NCBI GenBank assembly: GCA_037962975.1
Contig: CM075675.1
Location: forward strand, 8,814,001 to 8,878,000
Length of the DNA: 64,000 nt
Direction: 5' to 3'
From: Clitoria ternatea
Lineage: Eukaryota > Streptophyta > Magnoliopsida > Fabales > Fabaceae
The notes under the pieces were generated by a model that had not been told where the DNA came from, made no database searches, and saw only the letters and a program-made list of their open reading frames with translations. The translations under genes and the position numbers were made by a program. Below are positions 34,380-45,700 of this stretch, one piece after another; the first letter of the stretch is position 1; every line of letters begins with the position of its first letter.

Positions 34380-35620
34380 TTTATTTGTTTCTAATTGTTG
34401 TTTATTACAGCTTTGTTGATAGTAGTCATACTACTAAAGTGATTACTAAGGTTTTAAAGACCCAGTGGGATGGTCCATACATTTCTTGGACAGATACTGG
34501 TAAGGCTGTCCCGGATAAATGGTTTGATACCTTTTTAGTAAGTTTAACACTTCCCTTTTCTTGTGAATTTATGGCTAATTCATATGCATGTTTTTAATTT
34601 TGAAATCTATCAATGGACAGAGGGTATGATTGATGAGATTAAGAGGGTCTTTTCCAAAAAGACCTCCAAAATCATCAAGAGTATCATTTGGAAACTGAGG
34701 GACAAGGGCGAGCCCTCTCATTGGATCATCGAGGACCATTGAGACGGGATAGTGTAGAAGTAGGAGGTGTATTATTCCAGTAGGCTATTGGAATAAGGCA
34801 AACAAAGCGGTTGATGTTGCATCCTCTATCTACACTAAGGGCGGCATTTTAATCCTTGAGCATAAAAAGAGATTTGTAGGTATATTTTGTTAAACATTTT
34901 TTAATGAATGACTTAATATGTTTTCTATTAACAATCTAAATATATTGTGAACAACAGGAGTAGAAGGAGCACTGCGAGCTATCATTGTATGAGGTCATGC
35001 AAATGACCAAGAAAAATAAAGTCGGTGCTTGGGTTAACCAAAAATCAACAGACATAACGGTAATTTAATTTAGCTTACACATGCTAAAACTTATAAATTA
35101 TATTTCTGAATTTTATCATTATTTTAGATTTGTAGAAGGTGTATCTTTCCATAAAGGGCGAGAAGGAGGTGAAGTTATTGGCCTCCACACCTGAGGGGGA
35201 GGTACCTCCCACCCTTTCTTGTTTTGACGACAACGTCATCTATATGGAGGTTATTGGCGACATGAACAAGAAAGGGACGGATTGGGCGGTGTGGGCACAC
35301 AATTGGCCAAAAAGGGGAAGACCTCTTCCTTCTCCTCTGGTCTTCCGACAGATGTTCTTCAGGTTATTCAGAACCTAAACAATGAGCTACAGGAGGAGCG
35401 ACGCCAAAGGCAGCTTTTGTAGGAGCAGGCCGAGGAAGACCGACGTAAAAGGCAGCTACTGCAGGAGCAAGCTGCCGAGGATCGATGACGGGCCAAGGAG
35501 TCGAGACTCATCGACAGCTTATGGCGCAATAGAGATAACCGTGAAAATGATGGTGAGGCTACCATCCACTACTTCCCAGCCATCCCCACCACCACCACCA
35601 CAGGATCCCCCTCCACCATG
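34380..35620 (+). pseudogene. Transposase_24-like gene remnant of CACTA-1
   Basis: Reading across frames gives GPYISWTDTGKAVPDKWFDT (34470-34535), RVFSKKTSKIIKSIIWKL, SHWIIEDH, then TKGGILILEHKKR, LSLYEVMQMTKKNKVGAWVN and EVIGDMNKKGTDWAVWAHNW. The order is typical of plant Transposase_24/TNPA-type proteins. The C-terminal part, read as NNELQEERRQRQLL then EQAEEDRRKRQLLQEQAAED (35380-35490), is a charged coiled-coil repeat, followed by a proline-rich tail near 35600. In-frame stops and frameshifts are frequent. No C48 protease domain is present in this copy, unlike CACTA-2 and CACTA-A. Confidence 0.75.
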
Positions 35621-35924
35621 ATTTTATTTTTCCATGCTTCATTTTTTTTGTATATTGTATACATTCTATACAATTGGTTTATAGTTTATATCATATTCGA
35701 TATTTCAGTATCTGTTTTATGTCATTTTCCTTTTCTATGTGAATTTTTTCCAATTTAATATTGTTTTACTGAAAATTAAAATTCAATGAAAAAAAACTCT
35801 AATTCATAATATTATTATAATTATTAACTAATAATATTTAGTCAATTCAATTAAAAAATAATAAACACAAATTAAATTCAATTAAAAAAATAAACAAAGA
35901 TTAGATTAAAAAACAAATACAGAT

Positions 35925-36304
35925 ATTAGCGACAGAAAAAAAGACAGGTTTCATCGCTATTACATAGCATAATAGAGACGGAAAAACGTGATCGTTGAAC
36001 TGTGACACTAGCGACGAAACTAATAAGTCGCTACTTAGCCAGTAATAGCAACGACATTACATGGTCGCTACGTAGTCAATAATAGCGATGGGGTACATCA
36101 CCACCATAGGGACCCGATTGGCGACGACGTGACCCCAATGAAAACTCTATGACGGGGCTCTCTGTGTCTCTGTCATGTCAGCGACAATGGCGGTAGGGAA
36201 AAGGTCTTGTCCGTTATGATTTCCGTCGCTAATGTGTTTAGCAATGGAAATTTCATGATTTAGCGACGGGTTTGAGAGGTCGCTAATAGATTTTTTTAGT
36301 AGTG
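35925..36304. repeat. CACTA-1 right terminus and subterminal GCGAC repeats
   Basis: Repeated TAGCGACGGG, GTCGCTAAT and ATAGCGATGG units, then GATTTTTTTAGTAGTG. They pair with the left end at 3217 and are followed by the TCT target duplication. Confidence 0.85.
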
Positions 36305-36307
36305 TCT

Positions 36308-37332
36308 GCTTCATCACCACTAGAGCACCTTTCACCATTTTTAAGATCTAACCTTCAATATGGATCTTACATATGAGGTCATCTAATTTCTCTATAGATA
36401 ATAGATTTTTCTTCAATCCTATCACATGAAGTACTCCTTGAATTATGCAAATAGTATCATCATACTTTTTATTTTAACAACACCAACTCCAACAATTTCT
36501 AGATTATGATCATTTCCTATGAATATAGATCCTTCTAGGACTAGTTCATAAGTGAAAAACCAATCTCGTTATAGAGTTATGTCCAAAGTTGCCCTAGAAT
36601 CAATTAGCCATAATCTAGTGAGCTTTCTTTATTCTTTAAAACCAATTCTCACTTCACTACAGGATTTCTCCATCATTAGAGGTACTAAAAACACACTTTT
36701 AAGATGTACTTACTTTCAGGGACTTCTCCAAATTTGTCTTACTATACCAATAATCTTTCTTGAGGTGTCATTTCATGTCATAATTATATCATTTAAAGCT
36801 CTTCCTTCTTTAGGATTTTAATATACCATGTTTTTGTCAACATCATCAAAGAACAAGCTATCAACAATGTTATTATTTATTATGTTGATCACAAAAATTG
36901 GTAGTAGAAGTCCAGCGTGCTTATTTTCTGGTATTGTGAAATCTAATGTAGTAAGTTAAGGAAATAACGAATTTAATTGTTGATATGGTTCATCATCGAT
37001 AGGGACTCACTCATCCAAAGAGTATAAAGTCTCATCTTTAAGAATATTTTATTGAGACATGATTTCATCCTGTACAATTTGATGGGAGTATCCTAAGTCT
37101 CCTTCGCAATCTTCTTTTTTACGCACTTGACAAAATTGAATCAACCATTGCTAAGTGTAATTTAGAAACAACATTGTCATCCATCTCTTTCCATTTTTCA
37201 TCAGTTATACTGATGGGTCTGCCTTCAGTTGCCACCAAAAAATTACTCTTTTCTCAAATTTTCCTTTATATTCAATTTTCACTAGAATAAATTACTCTCA
37301 TTGAATTTCTCAATCTTAAACTTCACTGCCAT
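36308..37332 (-). pseudogene. Ty1/copia retrotransposon, 5' part: gag and protease
   Basis: The minus-strand ATG at 37332 opens MAVKFKIEKFNESNL, the start of a copia gag. It continues KEMDDNVVSKLHLAMVDSIL, LKMRLYTLWM and MNHINN. Near 36640-36450 come IDSRATLDIT, RDWFFTYELV, GSIFIGNDHNLEIVGVG and, to 36320, KGALVVMK, the aspartic protease (normally DSG/DSA; here DSR) and its downstream stretch. Frameshifts and stops abound. It continues at 3213 on the other side of CACTA-1. Confidence 0.85.
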
Positions 37333-37521
37333 TTTTTTAAATAACTGAACTGATTTATACAATATCACCTTGAGCAATACCTTATACGTGAACAATATTG
37401 TATATTTTTACCGCACACTAGCTAGAACAAATCTAGTGTCATTAGCAATTAATGGGAAAGTATACAATCACATGAGAATAATCTTGAATAATAGAGTAAT
37501 GTGGATAGTAGCTAATAACGA

Positions 37522-37536
37522 GCAACTCAGATACCA
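37522..37536 (-). promoter_or_regulatory. Possible primer-binding site of the copia element
   Basis: The minus strand has TGGTATCTGAGTTG, close to the TGGTATCAGAGC site complementary to initiator tRNA-Met used by copia elements. It lies about 190 bp upstream of the gag ATG, as expected. The 5' LTR should lie at higher coordinates, but I could not fix its ends. Confidence 0.5.
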
Positions 37537-37539
37537 TTA

Positions 37540-40500
37540 TTGGGTACCATAGCAACAAAATAATATCACACAACAAAAATGCTTATGGGAAAATATGAAC
37601 TGAACACATAATAATTTTATATGAAAAACCCTCAACAGATAAGGAAAAAACCACAAACAAGATCAAAGAAATAATTTTAATAAGTGGAAGACATTACAAC
37701 TTCTCTATAATTACAAGAAGAGAACAATAACACTCTGTTTTAAAAATAAGATAACACACCCATTAATAGGAGAACCTCACACAAAAACAATATATTTTTC
37801 TCTTTGGATTTTTCTCTTTAATAACACTGAAATATTCTATATGAAATGTATAGCACACCCATTAATAGGTCAAGAAAACACGTGGATACTATGCATTACA
37901 TATGCATTTTCAACTTTTCACAATAACTAAGTTATTATGCATGCAACCTTTTCAAAGTTAGGCACCAAACGAATGAAGAAAAAAGGGCTATACAAGTGCA
38001 AACTTTGACAAAATTTGTATCGAAGCTGTGAAAACATGGGCAGGAATTCACTTGTAAACAGATTACATATAAAAGAAGTTGATTAAGCATCCTCGAGCTA
38101 CTCATGCATATTAGAGAGTTGAAAAGGTTGATGTAGAAAACTAAGGGTTATAGTACACTCTACGAACTCTAATAAGCCATTTAGGGACTTTGGAGCATCC
38201 GTGCAACAGTGATTCATCTAAGGGAAAATATGCATACTATAACAATTTGCAGAATATTGAGAAGATAGAAGTAAAAAAAGGAAGGAACAAAAATAGAACT
38301 CTGTATTATTGAAGAGAAGAGATGATCTTATATATCTTTTACACATAAAAGACAACTATATATCTAAAAGAATAAAACTGTTCCACCCTAACAAACTAAT
38401 AACAGAAAAGGCAAACAAACAAATTAGAAATAACTAATTAAAAACTAATCTGGTATTATACTACAACGCTGACTTGGGTGACGTTTGAGTTGTGGCATGG
38501 TCGTAAGCAACGATCGACCACCACATGATTAACATCATCATCGACGCATATGTCAATGCCATGATATGAATTATCAAAAGGATTTTATTGTACATGTTAA
38601 TGGTGTTCAGAAACTAAACCGGGTCATGGCAAACTGCGTAACTAAATCGAACTAAACCAACAATCATAAAAACTATCAACCGCAAAAATCATAACCACTA
38701 AAAATTGTTGTGTTGTGTGGTTCAGTTTGACCTATTATTCCCTTGCGTAAAACCAAACCAAATCGAACATGTACTTTTATTTAGTTTTATACCCCTTATT
38801 TAAGAAAGTTGTTGTAACTCTAAAAAAACCTTATGTGTCGCTTCATCCATTGTCTTTCACACTCACCATTCTAACTCTCAATTACTCGCATGTCCTCTCT
38901 CATAATCCCACCTTTGACGTATAATATTTGGAATTTGGATTATATTTTGTTTGAGTTATAGCTACAAGAGGATGGATTATATTTTGATTTGGATTATATT
39001 TTAATTTGGAATATATTATCTAAAGTTTGGATTAATTATGGTTATTATGTGTCTAGGTGTTTGATATATAAAATGTAACTTCAAAACCATGAAACTAAAC
39101 CAATTTAAGTCATAATTGGTGAGGTTTGGTTTGATTTTTATAATTTTTTTTCAATCTAATTTGATATGAATCAAAAAATGCAACTTAATTGTTACAAAAA
39201 TAATTTTTCTATTTTCTAACAATTATCGTATTTAATTTTAAATATATTTTTTAGATGTTTTTTAGTTTTCTTTAAGTGTGTTTTTAATATCTAAGTGTTT
39301 AGGTCATTATAATAGTTAATGAAAGTTTATTTCAAGTTTTAATTCTAAGAAAGTTAAAAGTTGAAGGAATATAACGTGAACATTAGTGGGAATTGATTTC
39401 CTTTAGGCTTTCAATTACTTAAACATATATATAGGATCTCATGTAAAATAAATAAATTAACTTGAGTTTGAGTTTCTATTCTTTCCTTCGTGTGAGCTTC
39501 ATAGGTTTTTGAATGAATCATTTTTTGATCTTATCAAGGAAAGTTGTTTTGTAGCGACCAAACCTGATCTTATCAAGAAAACTTGTGGTAATCGTATCGA
39601 TCTTATCAAATTTACTTATGGTGATCAATCTATAACTTATTACTCACTTTCTTATCTATTTCTCGAGTGTGACTTCAATATGCTTCTCTAAACATGTGAA
39701 CCGAAGGGAAATCTCCTTGAAGTTTAGTTTGAGGGGAGGATATTTTTGGGTATAAGTTTAAAGAAGATATTAATATCACACTCAAGAAATTAGTTCTTGA
39801 TTTTTAGTTTTTAGTTTTTGAATTATCATTTAATTTTCAAAAAATTATAAACTAGAAACCACCCGACACAAAATTTAAGGAAAACCTAGTTGGCTAAGGT
39901 ATGCATGTTTTAAAAAGGACATATTTTAATAAGGTTTTTGAAAGAAATCCTATGTTTACAAGATATTTTTTTATTTTATTTCAGTTTTTTATTTTGAACA
40001 AAACTTTATGCATGCAAATACTACTAAATTAAATAAATAGTTATTAAATTGTTGGAACATTCTGATAGGAAAAAAAACTTTGTGGTGAGTTTTAATGACC
40101 TTGATTTGAATGGTATATTTGAAAATATTTTATTTTGTATTTTTTTTAAAATGTTAGTTTGGATTTTTATTAGATTAAGATTCGATATTTAAAAATATAA
40201 AATAATAAAAATAGTTAAACAAATTTTTAAATTTAAAAATTAATTTAATCTTTAAATTCAATCTAACAATTAATCTAAACTTTTTTTATTTCTCATATTT
40301 ATTTCTCATAATAATATTTTTTACCGAAATAGTTCTAAATTGTTTATCTAACATAACTTAAGCGAATCTTTCATTCATAGTACCTGTTACCCAAACAGTC
40401 ACCCCAGCATCACACTTCAATAATTGGTTTCATTTATAGAATTGTTTGGTACTTCTCATTCATAAAAAAAACATTGACACTGATTAGAATATCCACTTGT

Positions 40501-41205
40501 TCTCGGTGTCCTGTGAGATAAGAAAAATCGTGTATCACTTTCCTATTTTCATCAACCTCATCATTATTGAACATTGCGTTTTATAAATTACCTTTTTTTA
40601 AGGGACTTCTTAACTAGTTTTTTAAGGATATCATTTAAGAAAGTAAAAATAAAATTCTTTATATTTAAACTTATGGGGGCTTGCTTAGAAATCAGGTAAG
40701 TGATGTTAATAATGTTTTTCTTTAAATGAAAATTTTTCACTTTTGTTTCTTTAATCAATGCAGTCATAATATTTTTTAATCACATATATCTTTTACATGA
40801 GGAAATCATAGAGCTTGAAACATCGATACCATGGTGGAGTTAATTTCTCCAATAAAAACATATATTTTAACCAATAGTTTTAAAATTACACTACTCAAGC
40901 CAACTGATTTAGTTCAATTCTAATAATAAAATTTTAATTACTTTAATCTTTTTTATAAATATCAATTAACTAACTTCATCCACATATCTATTTATTCTAA
41001 TTAAATTTCTTAATTATTTTTTGTCATACTTTCATAATTATCCTAAATCTATAAGAATACAGAAAGAGACTTCAAATGGAAAGTGATCGCCATATTTTGT
41101 GACCATTTTGTCCTTTATACATTGTTAAATTTGATTTTCTTTTACCTTTTTTTTACCCTTAGAAACCTACCAAAAACAGAAAGTTACTTTAAAAAATTGG
41201 AATAT
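37540..41205. other. AT-rich noncoding DNA, possible LTR remnants
   Basis: About 37540-37900 may be the 5' LTR/leader of the split copia element (minus). At 38248-38464 the minus strand has an LTR-like phrase (TATATAAG..CTTCAATAATACAGAGTTC) bounded by TGTAGTATAATACC and ATATTCTGCA, but without a target duplication. At 38615-39150 AAACCRAAC/GGTTTGGTT motifs occur in both orientations, suggesting a foldback MITE. The rest is AT-rich with no recognised gene. Confidence 0.4.
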
Positions 41206-42016
41206 CACTACAAAAACAAATTGTCATTTATGTACTAACACAAAATATGAAAGTTGTTAGGAATGTTCTTATTAGTATAGTCTTCAACAAACAAAAAATA
41301 TAGTGTTAGTAAAGATATTTTGGGTTTTTACTCTCAATAAAATGTATTGTACTAATATTTGATGTAGTATTAATATACACTACTAGAAAAAAAAGTCATT
41401 TATCGACAAAAGTTTTCTATTGTTAAAAGGAAATCTTTTGTCACCAATCCGCAATGGAATTGATGACGACTTGTCCTTATTATCAAAATTTTGGTCTCTA
41501 AACTCATTCACAACGAAAAAATTATCTTTGTCTCACATATGGATAACCTTATGTTCATAGCTTAAACACAAAACTGAGCTCATTAATTTTGATTTGGCAA
41601 TGACATTATATTTGTCACCATTTGAATTTCAAATTTTGAAAATTGAAAATAAAGTGATGCTTTTACCCATTGTCAAAGGAATTTAGATCACAAGTTACAT
41701 AAAGCGACGTCACAAGTCCATTGCTAAAGGTTGTGTCATACATTTATCTTTAGGCGTCAATTAGTGACGACTATACATCTATCAATAACTTAAACCAAGA
41801 CACTTCCATGGTTAATTTTGTTGCTAAAATTTATTTATCTGTTTATTTAAAATCATTATCTTATTTATTATTTATCATTTAACTTGTATTATGTTTTACC
41901 TATCTGTAATTCATTTTTTATGATTTCACACGGTTGATAAAATTATTAAATCTTAAAAGTCGATTAATGGAATAACTCAATTAATATATATGAAAATAAA
42001 AGTATAAATAAATTAT

Positions 42017-43790
42017 TTAAATAATTTTAAAAAATATGACAAATAATGTAAGTCTACTGTTAGGGAGTGTTAGACACACTCTAGTCACCATAAGGCTCTT
42101 CCTCTTACTATGGCTACTAAGGCTATGGTTGTGGATGTTAACGTTATGGCTGCTGCTATTGTTGTTGTGGCAGTTGTTTTTGTTGTTGTTATTGTTGTTG
42201 TGTAAAGGTTTAGCAGCAAATATTGTCAAGGGGATCCCAAGATAAGTAGCAAGTATTGAAAAGTCATCCTCATGATCCACATAACTAGCCTTCAAACTCT
42301 AGATCTCCTTGGTCTTTTCAATCAAATTGCTCCTCAACTCATGAATATCGTTGTTCTGAGTGGCTCACTTCTTGTTCAAATCCTGAATGATCTGAACATA
42401 TTCTGACATAGATGAAGTGTTGGATAATAATGGTCGGGGCCTAAACTTTGCAGCCAACTACCAGTCCAAACATGTTCCCCTTCTTGTTCACACTTTTGAT
42501 AACCTTAACAAACAACCCCATTGTCAAAGGCTAAAAACTCCTCACCTTGCCCTCCTCCCTCTCCACATCTGCGTACTAAAGGTACCCCAGCCTTTTGACA
42601 CTCAAACTCTTCCCATAAGTTGAATTTAAAAATGATAGTGAACCTAAAATGAACAAAAAATGAATTTCTTAATAAATAAATACTTACAAAAATCTACATC
42701 GCTTATTCACTAACCCAAGCACCGCTCTTAGTATTCTTGGTCCTTTACATGATGTCAAAGGCAGCTGGGGTCCTGTTAAGCTCAACAACCTACAAAAAAA
42801 TGAAAGAATTGTTATTAGTATTAAATTGATTTTGTTATTTTGTATATGAACATAATACAATAGTTGTAAAATTATTAATCCCTTCCTGTGGCATATAGTA
42901 GAAACTGAGCCACCAGTGTATAGAAGTCATAATTTGATGCTGAGTTCCTTTTTCCCTTCTCGTTCTTCTCTTTTTAATTTTCAAATCCTACTTTGTTTTC
43001 AACCTCTCTAGAACCTCAAGTGGAATCCAATGACCCTTGTACAAGTTGCTTCTGTACTTGTTCAGTGCATTCCTAATGCTATTTAATGCTTTATGGGCAA
43101 AGATAGCCTTTGTCTCTGTTGGTGCTCAAGCAACTACTTGAATTGGGTCTACAAATAATTTTAAAATAATTCTAAGTCCTAATTCTTTAAAAAATACACA
43201 AAGTCTCTTGTAAATAGAACATTTCAAAATTTTTTATAACCCTATAAAGCAACTAGAAAACTCCTCAATATAGTTTACAAAAGATTTAAATGTAATCCAA
43301 CTTTCTAGTTATCAACTATCAATAATTTAAATCAAACTATAACTATCAACTATCAAGTCTCAATTATAATTTATAACTATCAACTATTTACTATTAACTA
43401 TCAACTATCAAGTACAAATACAAAAATGGACTTACAGTGAACTCCCACCACCATATGTCTTGCGTGTCCTCGTCCATGTCTCTCTAAAACGTAAAAAGGG
43501 CCTCAAACTTCCATTTTAGGGTCTTTGTAATCTATAGGGATTATAAGTGTTAGGGGGTGATCCACATCTTCTTGTTAGTTAGATTTTTGGTGCATGGTAC
43601 TGGGTAGGCCCATATGAGGGGAACATGGTTGAGCAGCAAATGATGATGGGGGTGAGGGAGGGACAGGTTCCTGAAGGAATAGATTGAGAAGAGGTAGTCA
43701 AAGGGACAACAATAAGGGTGGGTGTCATGGATGTCTAGGTAGAGGAGACTATTTGGGCAGGGATGGTACCACATTCATGTCCATGTGGTC
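42017..43790 (-). pseudogene. Transposase_24-like gene remnant of CACTA-4
   Basis: Across frames the minus strand gives ALNSIRNALNKYRSNLYKGH and WIPLEVLERL (43130-43000), then VVELNRTPAAFDIM and RTKNTKSGAWVSE (42790-42690), a signature block of plant Transposase_24 proteins. An alpha-helical region and an asparagine-rich tail (HNNNNNNKNNCHNN, from a TTG-type triplet repeat at 42155-42205) end at 42017. Several stops and an intron-like gap at about 42870 are present. Proline/serine-rich sequence at 43700 is upstream. Confidence 0.75.
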
Positions 43791-43879
43791 AACCTCGACC
43801 AAATCATGGACAACCATGTATGGATGAATCATCATCCATCTATAACAAAAAAAGATACATAAATAAATTCCAATAAATC

Positions 43880-44374
43880 ATTACAAGCTATGATCAAATT
43901 ATTAATAAAATACCTAATCAGTATCGGTGTCAACAAATTCACTCTCGTTTGTTGATTCAGTATCTAAATCATGGTGTTCAACATCTCATCCAGTTTTGTA
44001 TTTGTTGTAACTACAACTCGATCAACTTGTTCATCTCCAACACCTGCTAGTCCTTCTATGCACAATCCTCTTTAATTTGCAACAACACATGAAACTTTTG
44101 AATATCCTCTTGGATATTTTAGTAAGGATCATCAAAAGGACCAATTACATTATCTGTAATTGCACTACATGCTTTAGTCTCAATAATAGCTAACCAATCT
44201 CTATGACCTTTTGAGAATCATGTGTAGTAATGCTTAGCTTTTTATGTAAAAATAAATGGGTAGCAATTAGAATAATGACAAGACTTCAACCAAACCAAAT
44301 TGATTACTTACTTTAGTCTCATGATTGAGCATGTTACCAAACCATTCACACTTAAAGAGTATCAATTTTTCCAT
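43880..44374 (-). pseudogene. tnp2-like: TNP2 C-terminal remnant of CACTA-4, downstream of the hAT insertion
   Basis: The minus strand continues EKLILFKCEWFGNMLNHETK and VSNQFGLVEV, the conserved 'LFKCEWF..' stretch near the end of TNP2 proteins. Decayed codons follow to about 43900 (TESTNESEFVDTDT). Confidence 0.78.
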
Positions 44375-44382
44375 TGGCTCCC

Positions 44383-45464
44383 ATAGTTGTTAATGGCACA
44401 TTATAACAATGATGCGGCATGTCACGGTGATCGGCCGCCACTACTGCTCCGTCAAGATACATTTTCTCTGTCACGATGGTTGCAGTCAATGTAGTGGCAG
44501 GGGAGTAGATCACATTGCAGTTGTAAAAAAAGAAGAGAAATAAGGATTGAGGAAAAAGATGAGCTTTTTAGATTTGTTTAACCCTTCCAAAACAACATTG
44601 TTTTTACCCTTTCATTAAGGGTAAAATGGTAAAAAAAGGACTTTTGTCCCTTTCTGAAATTGAAATGAATTAAAAAAATAGTGTAAAATTGCTCTTCACT
44701 CTCTCTTTCCCACAACTCCTCAAGCACATAGGAAATATCTTTCTCCCCATTCTCATATCAGCTCAATTTCACCCTTTCGCTCGAGAATTTATCTTCTCCA
44801 ATGAGTCTTCGACGACTCCCACTCATTAATATAAGTTGTCTTCCTCTTCATTTTTATGTCTCTGTTTTTTATTTTTTCTATTTTTTTCAAACAGCCCCTG
44901 TGTTTTTTGGCTCTTTTCTCTCCAACCTATATTTGTTTTTGCTATTCTAGCCCTTATTCCATCACTTTTCAAGACTCCCACACTTGAATATAAGTTATCT
45001 TCCTTTTCATCTTTCTCCTTGTCTTTGTTTTTTCAAACAACCTTTATTTTTTTAGTCCTTTTCTCTCTAACCTATATTTGTTTTTGCTATTCGAGCCCTT
45101 ATTCAATTACATTTCAAGAAACCCATGGCACATACTAAGGGTGTACAAAGGCAAGGTTCTTCTACTGCTACATGTGGCTTTGGTTATGTAAGACTCTTTA
45201 GGTCGATGACTTTATGTTTGATACTAGATTTCTACTTATGTGACTACCTATGACAATATATTCTATTTAGTATGACTCATGTTTGTAGTATTTTAATTAG
45301 AATGAGGATTTTGTAATTATGTCTATGTAATTTTAGATGTGTATAAAATGTTATGTATGTAGATAATAAAATTTTTAAATAGTGATCATCCCGCTCTATG
45401 CTATACCATTATAGCATTTTAGGGGTCAACCACTATTTACTGCTATCTGGGATTGACAACTATG
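44383..45464. mobile_element. Non-autonomous hAT-type element, 1.08 kb
   Basis: The ends are CATAGTTGTTAATGGC and (reverse complement of the right end) CATAGTTGTCAATCCC, a 13-bp TIR with one mismatch. Flanks are TTGGCTCC (44375-44382) and TTGGCTCT (45465-45472), an 8-bp TSD with one change, diagnostic of the hAT superfamily. Excision restores the TNP2 reading IGEP-MEKLILFKCEWF. The interior has no transposase; the plus-strand ORF near 44836 is a low-complexity Phe/Leu/Ser read. Confidence 0.85.
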
Positions 45465-45472
45465 TTGGCTCT

Positions 45473-45700
45473 CCAATACAATACAATTTAATAATGTTAG
45501 TGAATATTCTGGAGAAATCATATTATAATTAGTCATTCGTTTAACGTATACATACACCATAATATGTAGTTCTTATTCCCTCGTTCCAACTATGTATGTT
45601 GAACTTATAACCCTTGATATGGTAAATTGGTCATTTTGTCACTCTTCTTTTAGGTCCCCCAATATAACAAAACGAGTAGATGATCATAGATTTCATTTGT
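45473..45700 (-). pseudogene. tnp2-like: TNP2 remnant of CACTA-4, upstream of the hAT insertion
   Basis: Minus strand: LGGPKRRVTK, YHIKGYKFNIHSWNEGIRTT, YYGVCIR and RIFTNIIKLYCIGEP. These match the GP.RRV..Y..Y...GY.F...E...T.NSGV block of TNP2 that precedes LFKCEWF. Homology fades beyond about 45700. Confidence 0.75.

Larger units (their letters stand above)
3217..36304 (+). mobile_element. CACTA-1: outer CACTA (En/Spm) DNA transposon carrying three nested CACTA insertions directly and a captured host gene piece
   Basis: The left end CACTACTAAAAAAACC and the right end (reverse complement CACTACTAAAAAAATC) give a 14-bp perfect terminal inverted repeat. A 3-bp TSD, TCT, lies at 3214-3216 and 36305-36307. 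Both ends carry the same GCGAC/GTCGC-rich subterminal repeats (3240-4020 and 35925-36300). Flanking DNA on both sides is one copia polyprotein. The element spans 33,088 bp. Subtracting nested CACTA-2, CACTA-B and CACTA-C with their TSDs leaves about 8.7 kb, a normal CACTA size. It retains a TNP2-type N-terminal domain and a Transposase_24-like gene near its right end, both broken, so it looks non-autonomous. Confidence 0.88.
41378..45700 (-). mobile_element. CACTA-4: truncated, decayed CACTA element
   Basis: A terminus CACTACTAGAAAAAAAAGTC at 41378 is followed by degenerate GTCATTTATCGACAAA/TTTGTCACC repeats. Minus-strand remnants of the two CACTA genes follow in proper order: TNP2 C-terminus (45700-43880) and a Transposase_24-like gene (43790-42017). 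The TNP2-side terminus and a target duplication were not found, so the right limit is only where homology ends. A second CACTA-like end (CACTACAAAAACAAATTGTC) at 41206 may be an older terminus. Confidence 0.65.

Noticed and set aside
38248..38464. Solo LTR of a copia element
   Set aside because: LTR-like phrases and TG..CA ends are present, but the flanking 5-mers do not match; left as a possible remnant only.
41206..41377. Separate CACTA element starting CACTACAAAAACAAATTG
   Set aside because: No matching opposite end or TSD was found; could be an older terminus of CACTA-4.
42036..42245. Leu-rich plus-strand ORF
   Set aside because: Antisense of an asparagine/triplet-repeat tail of the CACTA-4 Transposase_24-like remnant.
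44836..45138. 100-codon Phe/Leu/Ser ORF resembling membrane segments
   Set aside because: Lies inside the hAT element in pyrimidine-rich DNA with internal duplication; no family recognised.
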